22,424 nt of DNA from IMG/VR virus record IMGVR_UViG_3300009788_000317, positions 1 to 22,424 of that record; one strand, given 5' to 3'. Positions 1 to 6,926 of this stretch are shown here, piece after piece. The translations under genes were made by a program, and so were the position numbers. This DNA is from a virus. How positions within the stretch are numbered: the first letter of the stretch is position 1; each line of letters opens with the position of its first letter. The notes beneath the pieces were generated by a model. That model saw only the letters and a program-made list of their open reading frames with translations, did not search any database and was not told where the DNA came from.

Positions 1-945
1 CCAGGTACAAGTCTAGAGATCTTCATTTCTGCTACCGCAGTGATGGACATTTCGATAGGCGTATGGACGGTACCAACGAGTCCTCTTGTTAACGATTTGC
101 TCATCCAAGGTCAAGATGGTATCATCGCAGCCAGCGGAGGAGATCTTACCTTAAAGGCGGGCATAGGGGCTTCAACTTTCCCTGCGGGAGATCTTATATT
201 TGAAGCTCGTGCGGCCGCAGGCGGTGGAACAGATGGCCTCATACTGTTTAAAGATTCTGCTGGCGCAACGATAATAACTATTGATGTTGCAGAGGTCAAT
301 TTCAATTCGATAAGCCTAACCAACGTAGCAGACATAGACGTTGATGCTGCGGGGTTCGTAGGAACAGCAGCAGATTGCTTCTTCGAGTTTAATGCAGCTG
401 ATATCACGGCTCGAGTTGATAATGCGATACAGTGGGTCAATACTGACGGTGTAATAGATTTCCAAGACACTACAGAAATCCGTGGGGTGCCGAATTTAGG
501 TTCTTGCTTTAAGACAACAACCAACTTCGGTAGTTCCTTGAACGGAACAAATGTAATTGTCGATTGGGATCAAACAGCATCTATCGACGAAGGCCCGAGC
601 GTCTTTACGCATAATCCCAGTAGTAATCCTTCTCGTATTGAAGTTGAAAAGACGGGCATTTATCTAGTTGATGTCATCCTGACGATGTCAACAGCTTCCA
701 ATACGGTTAGTGTCAATGCGCAGCTTCGTGTTAATGGTACAACGCTTCAAGCTGGTAAGGGTGCAGGTGGTATTGTCACCACAGGCACTCATGATGAATC
801 TTCTGTTCATATCAATACACTTGTGAGTCTGGCTGCTAATGATTATATTGAAGTGGTGTGTAACAGAGAAGCAGGCGGAGGCAGTGTAACATTAATTGCT
901 GGTGAATCAAGTATCTGTTTGACTTTGGTACGGGACAATACTTAA
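1..945 (+). CDS. Tail fibre/appendage protein with C1q/TNF-like C-terminal domain (5' truncated)
   Basis: The reading frame is open from the first base, so the gene very likely begins upstream; the first in-frame ATG in the window is at base 40. The visible 314 residues start with a Gly/Ala-rich beta region (for example GGDLTLKAG and LILFKDSAGATIITID) of the kind found in phage fibre shafts. The last ~130 residues look like a C1q/TNF-type jelly roll: alternating hydrophobic strands around EVEKTGIYLVDVILTMS, then an LRVNGT strand, LVSLAANDYIEVVC, and a final SSICLTLVR strand. Such domains trimerise and often end phage receptor-binding or head/tail decorating fibres. Role in host attachment is inferred. 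It sits at the head of a run of appendage-like genes just before the terminase, as expected on a circularly permuted phage map. It could instead be a head fibre. Confidence 0.6.
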   Translation, partial: PGTSLEIFISATAVMDISIGVWTVPTSPLVNDLLIQGQDGIIAASGGDLTLKAGIGASTFPAGDLIFEARAAAGGGTDGLILFKDSAGATIITIDVAEVNFNSISLTNVADIDVDAAGFVGTAADCFFEFNAADITARVDNAIQWVNTDGVIDFQDTTEIRGVPNLGSCFKTTTNFGSSLNGTNVIVDWDQTASIDEGPSVFTHNPSSNPSRIEVEKTGIYLVDVILTMSTASNTVSVNAQLRVNGTTLQAGKGAGGIVTTGTHDESSVHINTLVSLAANDYIEVVCNREAGGGSVTLIAGESSICLTLVRDNT

Positions 946-955
946 AGGGATGAAC

Positions 956-1153
956 ATGCCGAATTCTTTTACGCAGGTTATGTTATTTGAAATTGTGCTA
1001 GGGATGGACACATTCAAAGATGTGAGTAAAAATCCTCAAGGCGTAACACTGGTAAGTAAAGACGCTCGAATCAATGTCGCGTTCGATCAGGAGGTTCGCG
1101 AGAGTCTCCTCGACACAGACCCTCCTGAAGGAGATCAAGCAGATGCCGGATGA
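956..1153 (+). CDS. Small protein of unknown function
   Basis: A 65-residue acidic product beginning MPNSFTQVMLFEIVLG. An in-frame ATG at 950 lies inside the purine-rich sequence AAAGGGA (944-950). I prefer the ATG at 956, which leaves that sequence as a ribosome binding site 5 nt upstream. The N-terminal third is hydrophobic and the C-terminal end is acidic (LLDTDPPEGDQ). It overlaps the next gene by 11 nt, and its 3' end carries that gene's ribosome binding site. No family is recognised. The tight packing between two structural genes suggests a small structural or assembly protein. Confidence 0.55.
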   Translation: MPNSFTQVMLFEIVLGMDTFKDVSKNPQGVTLVSKDARINVAFDQEVRESLLDTDPPEGDQADAG

Positions 1154-1667
1154 AGAATGCAAAATCAAGGGAACAGTTGTAATTGTCCTCAAGGACAAGG
1201 ACGGCAATATCAAGATTCGAGAAACGCATAATCTTGTCACAAACTCGGGCGATGAGTATTATGCCGAAGTTGGCGCACAGGAAACACCCAACTTCACGAT
1301 AGCTGGTATTCGCCTGGGTACAAATGCAGGAGCGGCAACTACTCCGATCAAGACAGATGTCGATATGACCACGACAACTGGATCATCGGTCTTGGGCGGT
1401 TCGGGGAACCAGCCTATTGATGTTGGCTATCCTAAGTCAGATGACGACGATACCGACAACACAGGTGCTCTGGCAGATGCCGTGACCTGGCGGTCCAGTT
1501 GGGGTACTGGCGAGGGGAACTCGGCAGATCTTGCGACCGTTGACTTGCCAGACAACTTGACTACGCCGACAAAGTCCTTAGCGATCGCGAACTTTGCATC
1601 CAAGTTCACCAAGACGTCTTCTGATACGCTGAAGGTATTCGTGAACCATACAATGCTTGGGGCCTGA
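1143..1667 (+). CDS. Probable phage minor structural (tail appendage) protein
   Basis: The ATG at 1143 is chosen over an in-frame upstream ATG at 1074. GAAGGAG at 1127-1133 lies 9 nt before it, and the extra N-terminal residues upstream would overlap the preceding gene heavily. The 174-residue product starts with a short beta unit, TVVIVLKDKDGNIKI, followed by THNLVTNSGDEYYAE. This 'D-G-I...hN-L-V-T-N-x-G' pattern is common in small phage tail and baseplate accessory proteins. The middle is rich in Thr, Gly and Asp, and the end has a beta strand, LKVFVNHTMLG. Its stop codon shares a base with the next start (TGATG), implying coupled translation. Assignment as a virion component is inferred from composition and neighbours. 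Confidence 0.6.
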   Translation: MPDEECKIKGTVVIVLKDKDGNIKIRETHNLVTNSGDEYYAEVGAQETPNFTIAGIRLGTNAGAATTPIKTDVDMTTTTGSSVLGGSGNQPIDVGYPKSDDDDTDNTGALADAVTWRSSWGTGEGNSADLATVDLPDNLTTPTKSLAIANFASKFTKTSSDTLKVFVNHTMLGA

Positions 1668-2524
1668 TGGTAGCTCTTGTAGAAGTCATCGATAACGACG
1701 TCGGATCTGCCGAGATTCTGACTCGCGTTATACCGATGCTTAAGGAGTTCAACGAGAACGTTGGGATCGCAGATGCCGCCCTCAAGTCCACGCAGAAGCT
1801 TGAGTTAAATGATGTTGTGGGCGGCACAGAGACTATCACTTTCATTCTGGGCTTTAATAAGGTTCTTGATGAGACCATAGGCGTTACAGAGACCAATGAT
1901 CGTGTACCAGGGTTCTTTGATCTGCTTGCGAGTACTCTTGGTATTGCCGAGGGCATAGTTACCGTACAACCTTTTGGACCGCAACTCGTTGAAAGTATCG
2001 TAGGTGTTACGGAGGATTTGGTTCCATTCATTGTACACTTGCCCGTAGATGATGAAACAATTGGTATAACGGAAGGCAATCTGCATGTAAAGGCTATTGT
2101 TGAAATCTTCAGCAGTACCATCGGCGTTACGGAAACAGAGGATACCAACCTTGGCGTAGAGCAGATCGAGGTCATTGATAGTACAGTAGGTGTTACCGAG
2201 GTAGAAGACACTAGATTCTATCAGCCTGTAGGACTCGTGTTCAAGTATGTAGCGAGCAACTATGCCAATGCGGTCAAGTGGTTTGTTGAGGCCAGGGCTA
2301 CCGGGGCCTCTCCTGCCATAACATTCAGAGTTTTTAATCTCACAGACGGTGTAGAGGTAGCCAATTCGACAGTGTCCTTTACTTCGGTAGGAACAACCGA
2401 GATCAAACGCAGTTCGTCATTTATCTTTGAAAATGGCAAAGAGTATCAGGTTCAAATAGGTCGGGAAATTACAGAGAGTTTCTTAGATCAATTCCACGCA
2501 AGACTTGTAGGAGCACGAAATTAA
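1667..2524 (+). CDS. Repeat-containing phage appendage protein with C-terminal beta domain
   Basis: A 285-residue protein in two parts. Residues ~9-181 consist of nine units of about 20 residues, each centred on a V/I/L-G-x-[TA]-[ED] core such as ETIGVTE, STLGIAE or STVGVTE. Core glycines fall at residues 13, 33, 52, 72, 92, 113, 133, 153 and 175. Residues ~186-285 form a non-repeated beta-rich domain (LVFKYVASNYANAVKWFVEA, then FRVFNLTDGVEV, then EYQVQIG). This resembles a shaft or stalk followed by a binding head, so a tail appendage is likely, but no named family is claimed. It starts on the preceding gene's stop (TGATG) and ends in TAATG with the next gene. Confidence 0.65.
   Translation: MVALVEVIDNDVGSAEILTRVIPMLKEFNENVGIADAALKSTQKLELNDVVGGTETITFILGFNKVLDETIGVTETNDRVPGFFDLLASTLGIAEGIVTVQPFGPQLVESIVGVTEDLVPFIVHLPVDDETIGITEGNLHVKAIVEIFSSTIGVTETEDTNLGVEQIEVIDSTVGVTEVEDTRFYQPVGLVFKYVASNYANAVKWFVEARATGASPAITFRVFNLTDGVEVANSTVSFTSVGTTEIKRSSSFIFENGKEYQVQIGREITESFLDQFHARLVGARN
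1691..2209 (+). repeat. Nine degenerate ~60-bp (20-residue) coding repeats
   Basis: Spacing between successive core glycines in the encoded protein is 20, 19, 20, 20, 21, 20, 20 and 22 residues. The DNA has diverged (GGCGTTACAGAG, GGTGTTACGGAG, GGTATAACGGAA, GGCGTTACGGAA, GGTGTTACCGAG). Selection therefore appears to act on the protein repeat rather than this being a recent DNA expansion. The first three units are the most degenerate. Confidence 0.75.
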
Positions 2525-2817
2525 TGAGGCCAGAGGATTTCCAAAATTCTGCTAAAATTCGTTCTATGGTACTACACATGATGGAAGCCCGTGGAGGCAT
2601 GATACACGGGGGCAGGGAGCATCTTGAGTATGCAGCAAACCACCTCAATCAAGTTGCAGCTTTGTACGAGAAACATGCTCGTAGGATAGAAGAGGTAAAT
2701 ATTTTGAAGGCAGCAGGCGTAAAGCATGTGCCTGAACCTACTATGGCTGCCACTGTTGCAGATTCTGCCGCTGCTGCTGCTAAGAAGAGGAAATCAAAGG
2801 ATAAGGATGACAGTTGA
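2524..2817 (+). CDS. Small helical protein in the terminase small-subunit position
   Basis: A 97-residue protein starting on the previous stop (TAATG) and overlapping the large terminase gene by 11 nt. The predicted content is helical (EHLEYAANHLNQVAALYEKH and following), then a linker, then a poly-Ala stretch and a Lys/Asp-rich tail (AAAAAKKRKSKDKDD). Its position directly before the large terminase, its size and its basic tail are compatible with a small terminase subunit. No helix-turn-helix is evident and I do not recognise the family, so this is only a positional suggestion. Confidence 0.5.
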   Translation: MRPEDFQNSAKIRSMVLHMMEARGGMIHGGREHLEYAANHLNQVAALYEKHARRIEEVNILKAAGVKHVPEPTMAATVADSAAAAAKKRKSKDKDDS

Positions 2818-5272
2818 AGCTACAAAAGATTGGCGGGTACACAAACGACGTGTACCGCTAAAGCGGCCGGAAGCTGCACGCCATGAGCTTACGCCTGGGG
2901 AGTTTATGCGTAGAGAGCTCAAGGCGAAGGTGTCTGCACAACTCAATCGCATTCACTTCACAGATTACGTTTCAGATCCTCTTGCGTTTGCCAAGGAAAT
3001 CCTGAATATTAAAAGGTTCTCGCTCGATCAAAGGAAGGTGATTGCTTTAGCGGAAGAGGATCAAGATGTTTCTATGATCTCTGCGAACTTCGTGGGATCA
3101 ACATTTGTAGCTGCGATACTGGGACTATGGTGGTTGCATGCTCGAGGACCGGGAACCAAGGTGTTTGTTACAGCACCTAATAAGGCTTTGCTGATGAGTG
3201 GTCTCTGGGGCCAGATGAGGGATCTTAGTCAGCAAGCCGTGAAGCCTCTACCCGGACAATGGTCGGGGACAATTGTCGATCTGTCAGAGAATTGGTATCT
3301 GACTGCCTTTAAGGCTTCGCAAGCCAAACAGTACGCAAGTACACAAGCGTCAGATGGAATGCTGATCTTAGATGCCGCAGATCGATATCCTCAAGAAGCC
3401 TGGCATATCATTATGGATATGGCAGAGGCTAATGGTTTTGCCCGTATCATCATAGGACGAGGCCAAGACAACGGTGCTTGGGCTACCTATAGCAGAGACG
3501 GTTTGACAATGAGCGGGCTTAATCACCCCAACATTAAGAATGGCCGTATTGCTATCGCAGGTTGTATCGACAAGAAGACGATAGCTAAGATCACAAAGGA
3601 GCATGGCAAGAAGTCACCTGAGTACGAGCAACTTGTCTTGGGCAAACGTATTGATCAAGCTCAGCCTCAACGTTTCGAGGAGGGAGCAGTAGAGTTTCAC
3701 AGCGAGCTTGCTGATAACTTGAAGGACAAGGTTGAGAACACAATAGATCGTCGGCTCCTACGGCATGAATATTCTACCATGGAGGTCAGTGATTTCACGG
3801 CCAAAAGACTTTGGATTCGTGATAAGACTGGCAGCGTGGTGCCATTTGAGTGTTGGCCGTTGCAGATGTTTTATGAGCAGGAGAAGGCACGTGCAGCAGC
3901 AAAAGGTTTCAGCAAATGCATCTTGCTCAAATATCGACGGGGAGGATTTACAACCTATGAGCAAGCAGAAAGTTATAAGCTGGCGACTACTCGAAAGCAT
4001 ACCAGATGTCTCACTCTCGCCCACACAGAAGAAAGCACTACGGAAATCTTCAGGATTTCTAAACGGTATCACGAAAACGACCCCGAGGCTCCAGAAATTA
4101 AAGGCGTGGGAAATGCTCGCCGTCTCGAGTTTCCTATTCTTGATACTCAGTATTTTACCGCCACTGCTTCGGGAAACGCTCCTGGTCGTGGGGATACTCT
4201 CAGCCGTGTACATGGCTCTGAGGTATCCAAATGGTGTATTGGACCTAACCAAGCGGACATTGTAAATGACTTGATTGCTGGACTTCAGGAAGCAACCAGT
4301 CACGGTACTATGGTTATGGAGAGTACCGCCAATGGGGTGGATGGATGGTTCTGTCCGAATTATCGCGAGGCCAAGGTTGGAGCAAATAACTGGTGGCCTA
4401 TCTTTCTGCCTTGGTATATTGATCCTCTGAATACGAAACAAGAGGGGGACTACAATCCGCAAGAGATTGCTGAGACCCTTTCAGAAGAAGAAAAAGATCT
4501 AATCAAACGTGCAGCTTCCGAATGGAAAGTTGTACTGACTATGGCCCAGGTTGCCTGGCGAAGACAGAAGATACGTGACCTGGGTGTGCTGTTTCCTCAA
4601 GAGTATCCTGAAGATGACGAAAGTTGCTTCCTCACTAGCGGGACCGCTTATTATGACATTGGCAGCATTCTTGCCCTTCTCAAAAAACTCGCCCGGACAT
4701 ACAAGGTCCAGTCCGTTCCAGGGGGCAACATCTACAGATACAAGTCCCCCGTCAAGGGACGTAGATATGTTGCGGGAAGCGATACGTCTGAAGGCATCAG
4801 AGGAGGGGATCTGGGAAACGTATGCATTAAGGACAAGCGAACAGGTGAACAGGTCGCCTGGGCTCATGGTCTATGGCGACCTGAGTATCTAGCGGAACTA
4901 GGCGTGAAGATGTGTAGGGAGTACAATAATGCATTCTGGGGCATTGAGCGGAACAATCACGGTCATGCCGTGATATCAGAAGTCAGGAAGATTGGATATC
5001 GTTATCTGTTCAAGTTCGACAAGCGGCGGTCAGGATGGGACACCAACAGTAGTACTCGTCCGATGATTCTTAGTGATGACCGTGTATTTCAAGATGACAA
5101 TCCCGAACTAATTCATGATGATGTATATCTTGGCCAATGCACGACATTCAAACTTCAGAAGAATGGTAAGTTTGAAGCAGACCCTGGTTGTCACGATGAT
5201 ACGATCTTCGGCTGGGGCATCAGTGAACAAATGAGGAGCCGAGGCGGATCGCCTTCGGTTGCAGTCGGATGA
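2807..5272 (+). CDS. terL: Large terminase subunit with an extra degenerate N-terminal ATPase domain
   Basis: Packages DNA into the prohead. The ATG at 2807 is chosen because AAAGGA lies at 2796-2801 and upstream codons overlap the previous gene; this gives 821 residues, well above the usual ~450-600. Residues ~330-821 form a complete terminase: Walker A-like LLKYRRGGFTT (373-383), Walker B region VHGSEVSKW with E472, coupling motif ESTANG (505-510), and an RNase H-type nuclease with D659 (AGSDTSEG), E714 (GIERNNHG) and D797/D798 (GCHDD). Residues ~55-285 look like a second terminase ATPase of another lineage: VFVTAPNKALLMSGLW, LPG, LILDAADRYPQEAW, IIIGRGQ, NHPNIKNGR and EHGKKSPEYEQLVLG. This copy lacks catalytic residues: ANFVGSTF has Ser where the Walker A lysine should be, and LILDAAD has Ala where the catalytic Glu should be. 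Confidence 0.93.
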   Translation: MTVEATKDWRVHKRRVPLKRPEAARHELTPGEFMRRELKAKVSAQLNRIHFTDYVSDPLAFAKEILNIKRFSLDQRKVIALAEEDQDVSMISANFVGSTFVAAILGLWWLHARGPGTKVFVTAPNKALLMSGLWGQMRDLSQQAVKPLPGQWSGTIVDLSENWYLTAFKASQAKQYASTQASDGMLILDAADRYPQEAWHIIMDMAEANGFARIIIGRGQDNGAWATYSRDGLTMSGLNHPNIKNGRIAIAGCIDKKTIAKITKEHGKKSPEYEQLVLGKRIDQAQPQRFEEGAVEFHSELADNLKDKVENTIDRRLLRHEYSTMEVSDFTAKRLWIRDKTGSVVPFECWPLQMFYEQEKARAAAKGFSKCILLKYRRGGFTTYEQAESYKLATTRKHTRCLTLAHTEESTTEIFRISKRYHENDPEAPEIKGVGNARRLEFPILDTQYFTATASGNAPGRGDTLSRVHGSEVSKWCIGPNQADIVNDLIAGLQEATSHGTMVMESTANGVDGWFCPNYREAKVGANNWWPIFLPWYIDPLNTKQEGDYNPQEIAETLSEEEKDLIKRAASEWKVVLTMAQVAWRRQKIRDLGVLFPQEYPEDDESCFLTSGTAYYDIGSILALLKKLARTYKVQSVPGGNIYRYKSPVKGRRYVAGSDTSEGIRGGDLGNVCIKDKRTGEQVAWAHGLWRPEYLAELGVKMCREYNNAFWGIERNNHGHAVISEVRKIGYRYLFKFDKRRSGWDTNSSTRPMILSDDRVFQDDNPELIHDDVYLGQCTTFKLQKNGKFEADPGCHDDTIFGWGISEQMRSRGGSPSVAVG

Positions 5273-5478
5273 ACAAAGCAGATACAAGACAACACATGAC
5301 AGACTTCCAAAAGAAGCTTGTGCACGGTGCCAAGCTCAATCCAGAAGGTATTACAAAAGGAGACCGTAATGCCAAAAGCACTTGTGACGGGGATAAAGTC
5401 GTGGCAGACGACGTCAATGGCCATAATGACCGCTCTAGCAGTAATCATTCCAGCCGGGATGCTTCTGCTAGACGGTGA
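5269..5478 (+). CDS. Possible small hydrophilic ORF overlapping the holin-like gene
   Basis: The ATG overlaps the terminase stop (ATGA), and the frame fills an otherwise empty 96-nt gap in a tightly packed region. The first ~35 residues (MTDFQKKLVHGAKLNPEG and on) look protein-like. The last ~35 are low-complexity and lie out of frame inside the much more convincing membrane-protein gene that starts at 5369. It could be a real coupled leader peptide gene or chance; I lean towards chance. Confidence 0.25.
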   Translation: MNKADTRQHMTDFQKKLVHGAKLNPEGITKGDRNAKSTCDGDKVVADDVNGHNDRSSSNHSSRDASARR

Positions 5479-5590
5479 TGCCACGACAAATCCAAACTGG
5501 AATGTTGTCATTCCAGCCCTTACCGCCGCTGTGGGTTTGATCTTCGCCCGTGACGGTAACAAAACCTCTGAAGATGTAGGAGCGAAATAA
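5369..5590 (+). CDS. Small two-helix membrane protein, holin-like
   Basis: A 73-residue protein. The ATG at 5369 follows a strong AAAAGGAG ribosome binding site by about 6 nt, so it is preferred over an in-frame ATG at 5318. Two hydrophobic segments are visible: TSMAIMTALAVIIPAGMLLL (residues ~15-34) and VVIPALTAAVGLIFA (~46-60), separated by a short polar loop. The C-terminal end, ARDGNKTSEDVGAK, is a conserved-looking polar tail. Size, two transmembrane segments and position beside a putative spanin fit a holin, which would permeabilise the inner membrane at lysis. Many small phage membrane proteins share this look, so function is inferred. The stop overlaps the next start (TAATG). Confidence 0.6.
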   Translation: MPKALVTGIKSWQTTSMAIMTALAVIIPAGMLLLDGDATTNPNWNVVIPALTAAVGLIFARDGNKTSEDVGAK

Positions 5591-5943
5591 TGCGACGAAG
5601 ACTTTCGCAGATCACTGCATTGTTGGTCCTCGTTGCCCTGGTTGGCTGTGGAGCAAGTCCAGCAAAGCAGTGGAAACAAGCTGCACTGGTCTTCCAGGGC
5701 ACTGAAAAAAGCTTGAACTTGGCTCATGATTCGGGTCTAGTTCAGGACGAAGATCTCGTGGCTCTCCAGCCTTATCTACAAATGGGCAAGGGAGCTCTTG
5801 ATGAAGCGTTCAATCAAATGGTTGCTGACCTCGCAGCAGGGACGACTCCCCAGGGAGGTGAAGTTTTTGAACGCTTTCTCGATGTTGTTGAAGAAGCCAT
5901 CGCTCGTGTGCTGCCGTACCTAATAACGCGAGGAGGTGAATAA
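5590..5943 (+). CDS. Phage-encoded lipoprotein
   Basis: A 117-residue protein with a textbook lipoprotein signal: a basic start MRRR, a hydrophobic core TALLVLVALVG, and a lipobox LVGC with the lipidated Cys at residue 20. The following residues are GAS, with no Asp at +2. By the E. coli rule this would favour the outer membrane. The mature part is helical and mildly acidic (FERFLDVVEEAIARVLPYL). It sits between the holin-like gene and other membrane genes, sharing overlapping stop/start bases on both sides. Possible roles are a lysis accessory or outer-membrane spanin, or superinfection exclusion. No family is recognised. Confidence 0.65.
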   Translation: MRRRLSQITALLVLVALVGCGASPAKQWKQAALVFQGTEKSLNLAHDSGLVQDEDLVALQPYLQMGKGALDEAFNQMVADLAAGTTPQGGEVFERFLDVVEEAIARVLPYLITRGGE

Positions 5944-6143
5944 TGCCCCCAGTAGAGATGATATCACTGATCCGACTCGCGATGATGGGTGCACGTGAAC
6001 TGCTTGGCGTTATCGACGTCAATAACGCTCAGGACATCACGATCGAGGATTTAAACAGCACCAAGGCAGAAGTTGATGCCACTCACGCCAGTCTCATGGC
6101 GAAGATCGACGCAATTAAGGAGGCACAGGGCGGCGGAGCGTGA
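5943..6143 (+). CDS. Small helical protein of unknown function
   Basis: A 66-residue product starting in TAATG with the lipoprotein gene; a GGAGG element lies about 7 nt upstream. The N-terminal third is an amphipathic or weakly hydrophobic helix (EMISLIRLAMMGARELLGVI). The rest is a polar helix (TKAEVDATHASLMAKIDAIKE) that could form a coiled coil, ending in QGGGA. Its stop overlaps the GTG start of the next gene. No family is recognised. Membrane association is possible. Confidence 0.5.
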   Translation: MPPVEMISLIRLAMMGARELLGVIDVNNAQDITIEDLNSTKAEVDATHASLMAKIDAIKEAQGGGA

Positions 6144-6331
6144 GTTTCATTCTGGATATAATTTCTAGTATTTTCAAGGCATTGTTTAGTGTCATCTGGG
6201 ATCGTCAATCATTACCCGACGAAGCAGAGCGTGCTAGTTCTGATTTTGGGGATGCTAGTGTCGATCACCTACGTGACAGCTTGTCGGGGTCCGGGTCCGA
6301 ACATAACGCTGATTCCGGCGATTCCGAATGA
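6140..6331 (+). CDS. Small protein with N-terminal hydrophobic helix; overlaps the spanin-like gene out of frame
   Basis: A 63-residue product with a GTG start overlapping the previous stop (GTGA), so translation is probably coupled. The first 20 residues, SFILDIISSIFKALFSVIW, form a hydrophobic helix that could insert in or lie on the membrane. The rest is acidic and Ser-rich (SLPDEAERAS, DHLRDSL). From base 6189 onward it shares DNA with the next gene in a different frame. This layout recalls the overlapping Rz/Rz1 lysis genes of other phages, but homology is not shown. Confidence 0.5.
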   Translation: MSFILDIISSIFKALFSVIWDRQSLPDEAERASSDFGDASVDHLRDSLSGSGSEHNADSGDSE

Positions 6332-6623
6332 AACTGAGCCAATGCTCACGGCAGAGCCGATCACAGCACGATTCCTGCTATGGAATAAGGACACCAAGAC
6401 CTTCGATATAAGCAAACGCACCACAATACCGGCAGGTATGACGGTGCATTTCGTTCCGATTGATGATATAATTGGGAGTCTTGAAAAATCACCAGAAAGG
6501 AGAATAGGAAAACAAGGTTCGAGCGATTTTGATAAACGGTACATATTCGTAGGAGCATTCATTGCAAGCTTGTTTGTCCTCTACCTTCTAGTCCGGGGGA
6601 TCAGGAAACGGAAAGGCTCATAG
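6189..6623 (+). CDS. Candidate unimolecular spanin (lipoprotein signal plus C-terminal membrane anchor)
   Basis: A 144-residue protein from a GTG start. The first 32 residues make a lipoprotein signal: a short n-region with one Lys, a hydrophobic core SVLVLILGMLVSITYV, and a lipobox VTAC with Cys 32. The middle (residues 33-115) is a predicted periplasmic segment containing a small beta region (ITARFLLWNKDT, then TTIPAGMTVHFVP). The end carries one transmembrane helix, YIFVGAFIASLFVLYLLV (118-135), followed by RGIRKRKGS, whose positive charge suits the cytoplasmic side. A protein lipidated at one end and anchored in the inner membrane at the other is the design of unimolecular spanins such as phage T1 gp11. 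These fuse inner and outer membranes at lysis. GTG 6231 is an alternative start but would leave no positively charged n-region. Confidence 0.55.
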   Translation: MSSGIVNHYPTKQSVLVLILGMLVSITYVTACRGPGPNITLIPAIPNETEPMLTAEPITARFLLWNKDTKTFDISKRTTIPAGMTVHFVPIDDIIGSLEKSPERRIGKQGSSDFDKRYIFVGAFIASLFVLYLLVRGIRKRKGS

Positions 6624-6926
6624 ATGGAAGTTCTGTTTCGGAATCTGTTAGAAAGAGTACCTGAGCTTGCAACAATGGTACTTATGGTATGGCTGTTTAT
6701 GAAGTACCTGTCAAAACGTGACGATCAGATCAAGGAAACACTGGAGAGACGAGACCAGATATTGAAGGAAATGGGTAATGAATCTAATCTGGCTCAACGA
6801 GACAGCCGAGAAGCCCTAGATAGAAATACGCATGTCCTTGGTAAAGTCCACGAGGCAATGCATAACAATAGTACTGCCCTAACAGAAGTCACAAAGGCAT
6901 TAGCACGTGTGAATGGAAGATCATGA
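6624..6926 (+). CDS. Single-pass membrane protein with long coiled coil
   Basis: A 100-residue product with ribosome binding site GAAAGG at 6611-6616. One hydrophobic helix is visible at residues ~12-30 (VPELATMVLMVWLFMKYLSK). The rest is a charged helix (RDDQIKETLERRDQILKE to TALTEVTKALARV) that looks like a coiled coil. The layout resembles inner-membrane spanin subunits or small holin-associated proteins such as XhlA-type products. Charges after the helix are mixed, so topology is unclear. It abuts the preceding stop, and its own stop overlaps the next short frame (ATGA). Confidence 0.5.
   Translation: MEVLFRNLLERVPELATMVLMVWLFMKYLSKRDDQIKETLERRDQILKEMGNESNLAQRDSREALDRNTHVLGKVHEAMHNNSTALTEVTKALARVNGRS

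Noticed and set aside
1074-1142. Upstream ATG at 1074 extending the third gene
   Set aside because: The ATG at 1143 has a better-placed ribosome binding site (GAAGGAG); the extension would overlap the previous gene by about 80 nt.
1606-2211. Minus-strand open frame opposite the repeat protein
   Set aside because: Shadow of the nine-unit repeat; product is a Ser/Thr/Val-rich repeat with no family features.
3758-4462. Minus-strand 234-codon frame inside the terminase gene
   Set aside because: Antisense to the conserved ATPase motifs; no ribosome binding site and no recognisable domain.
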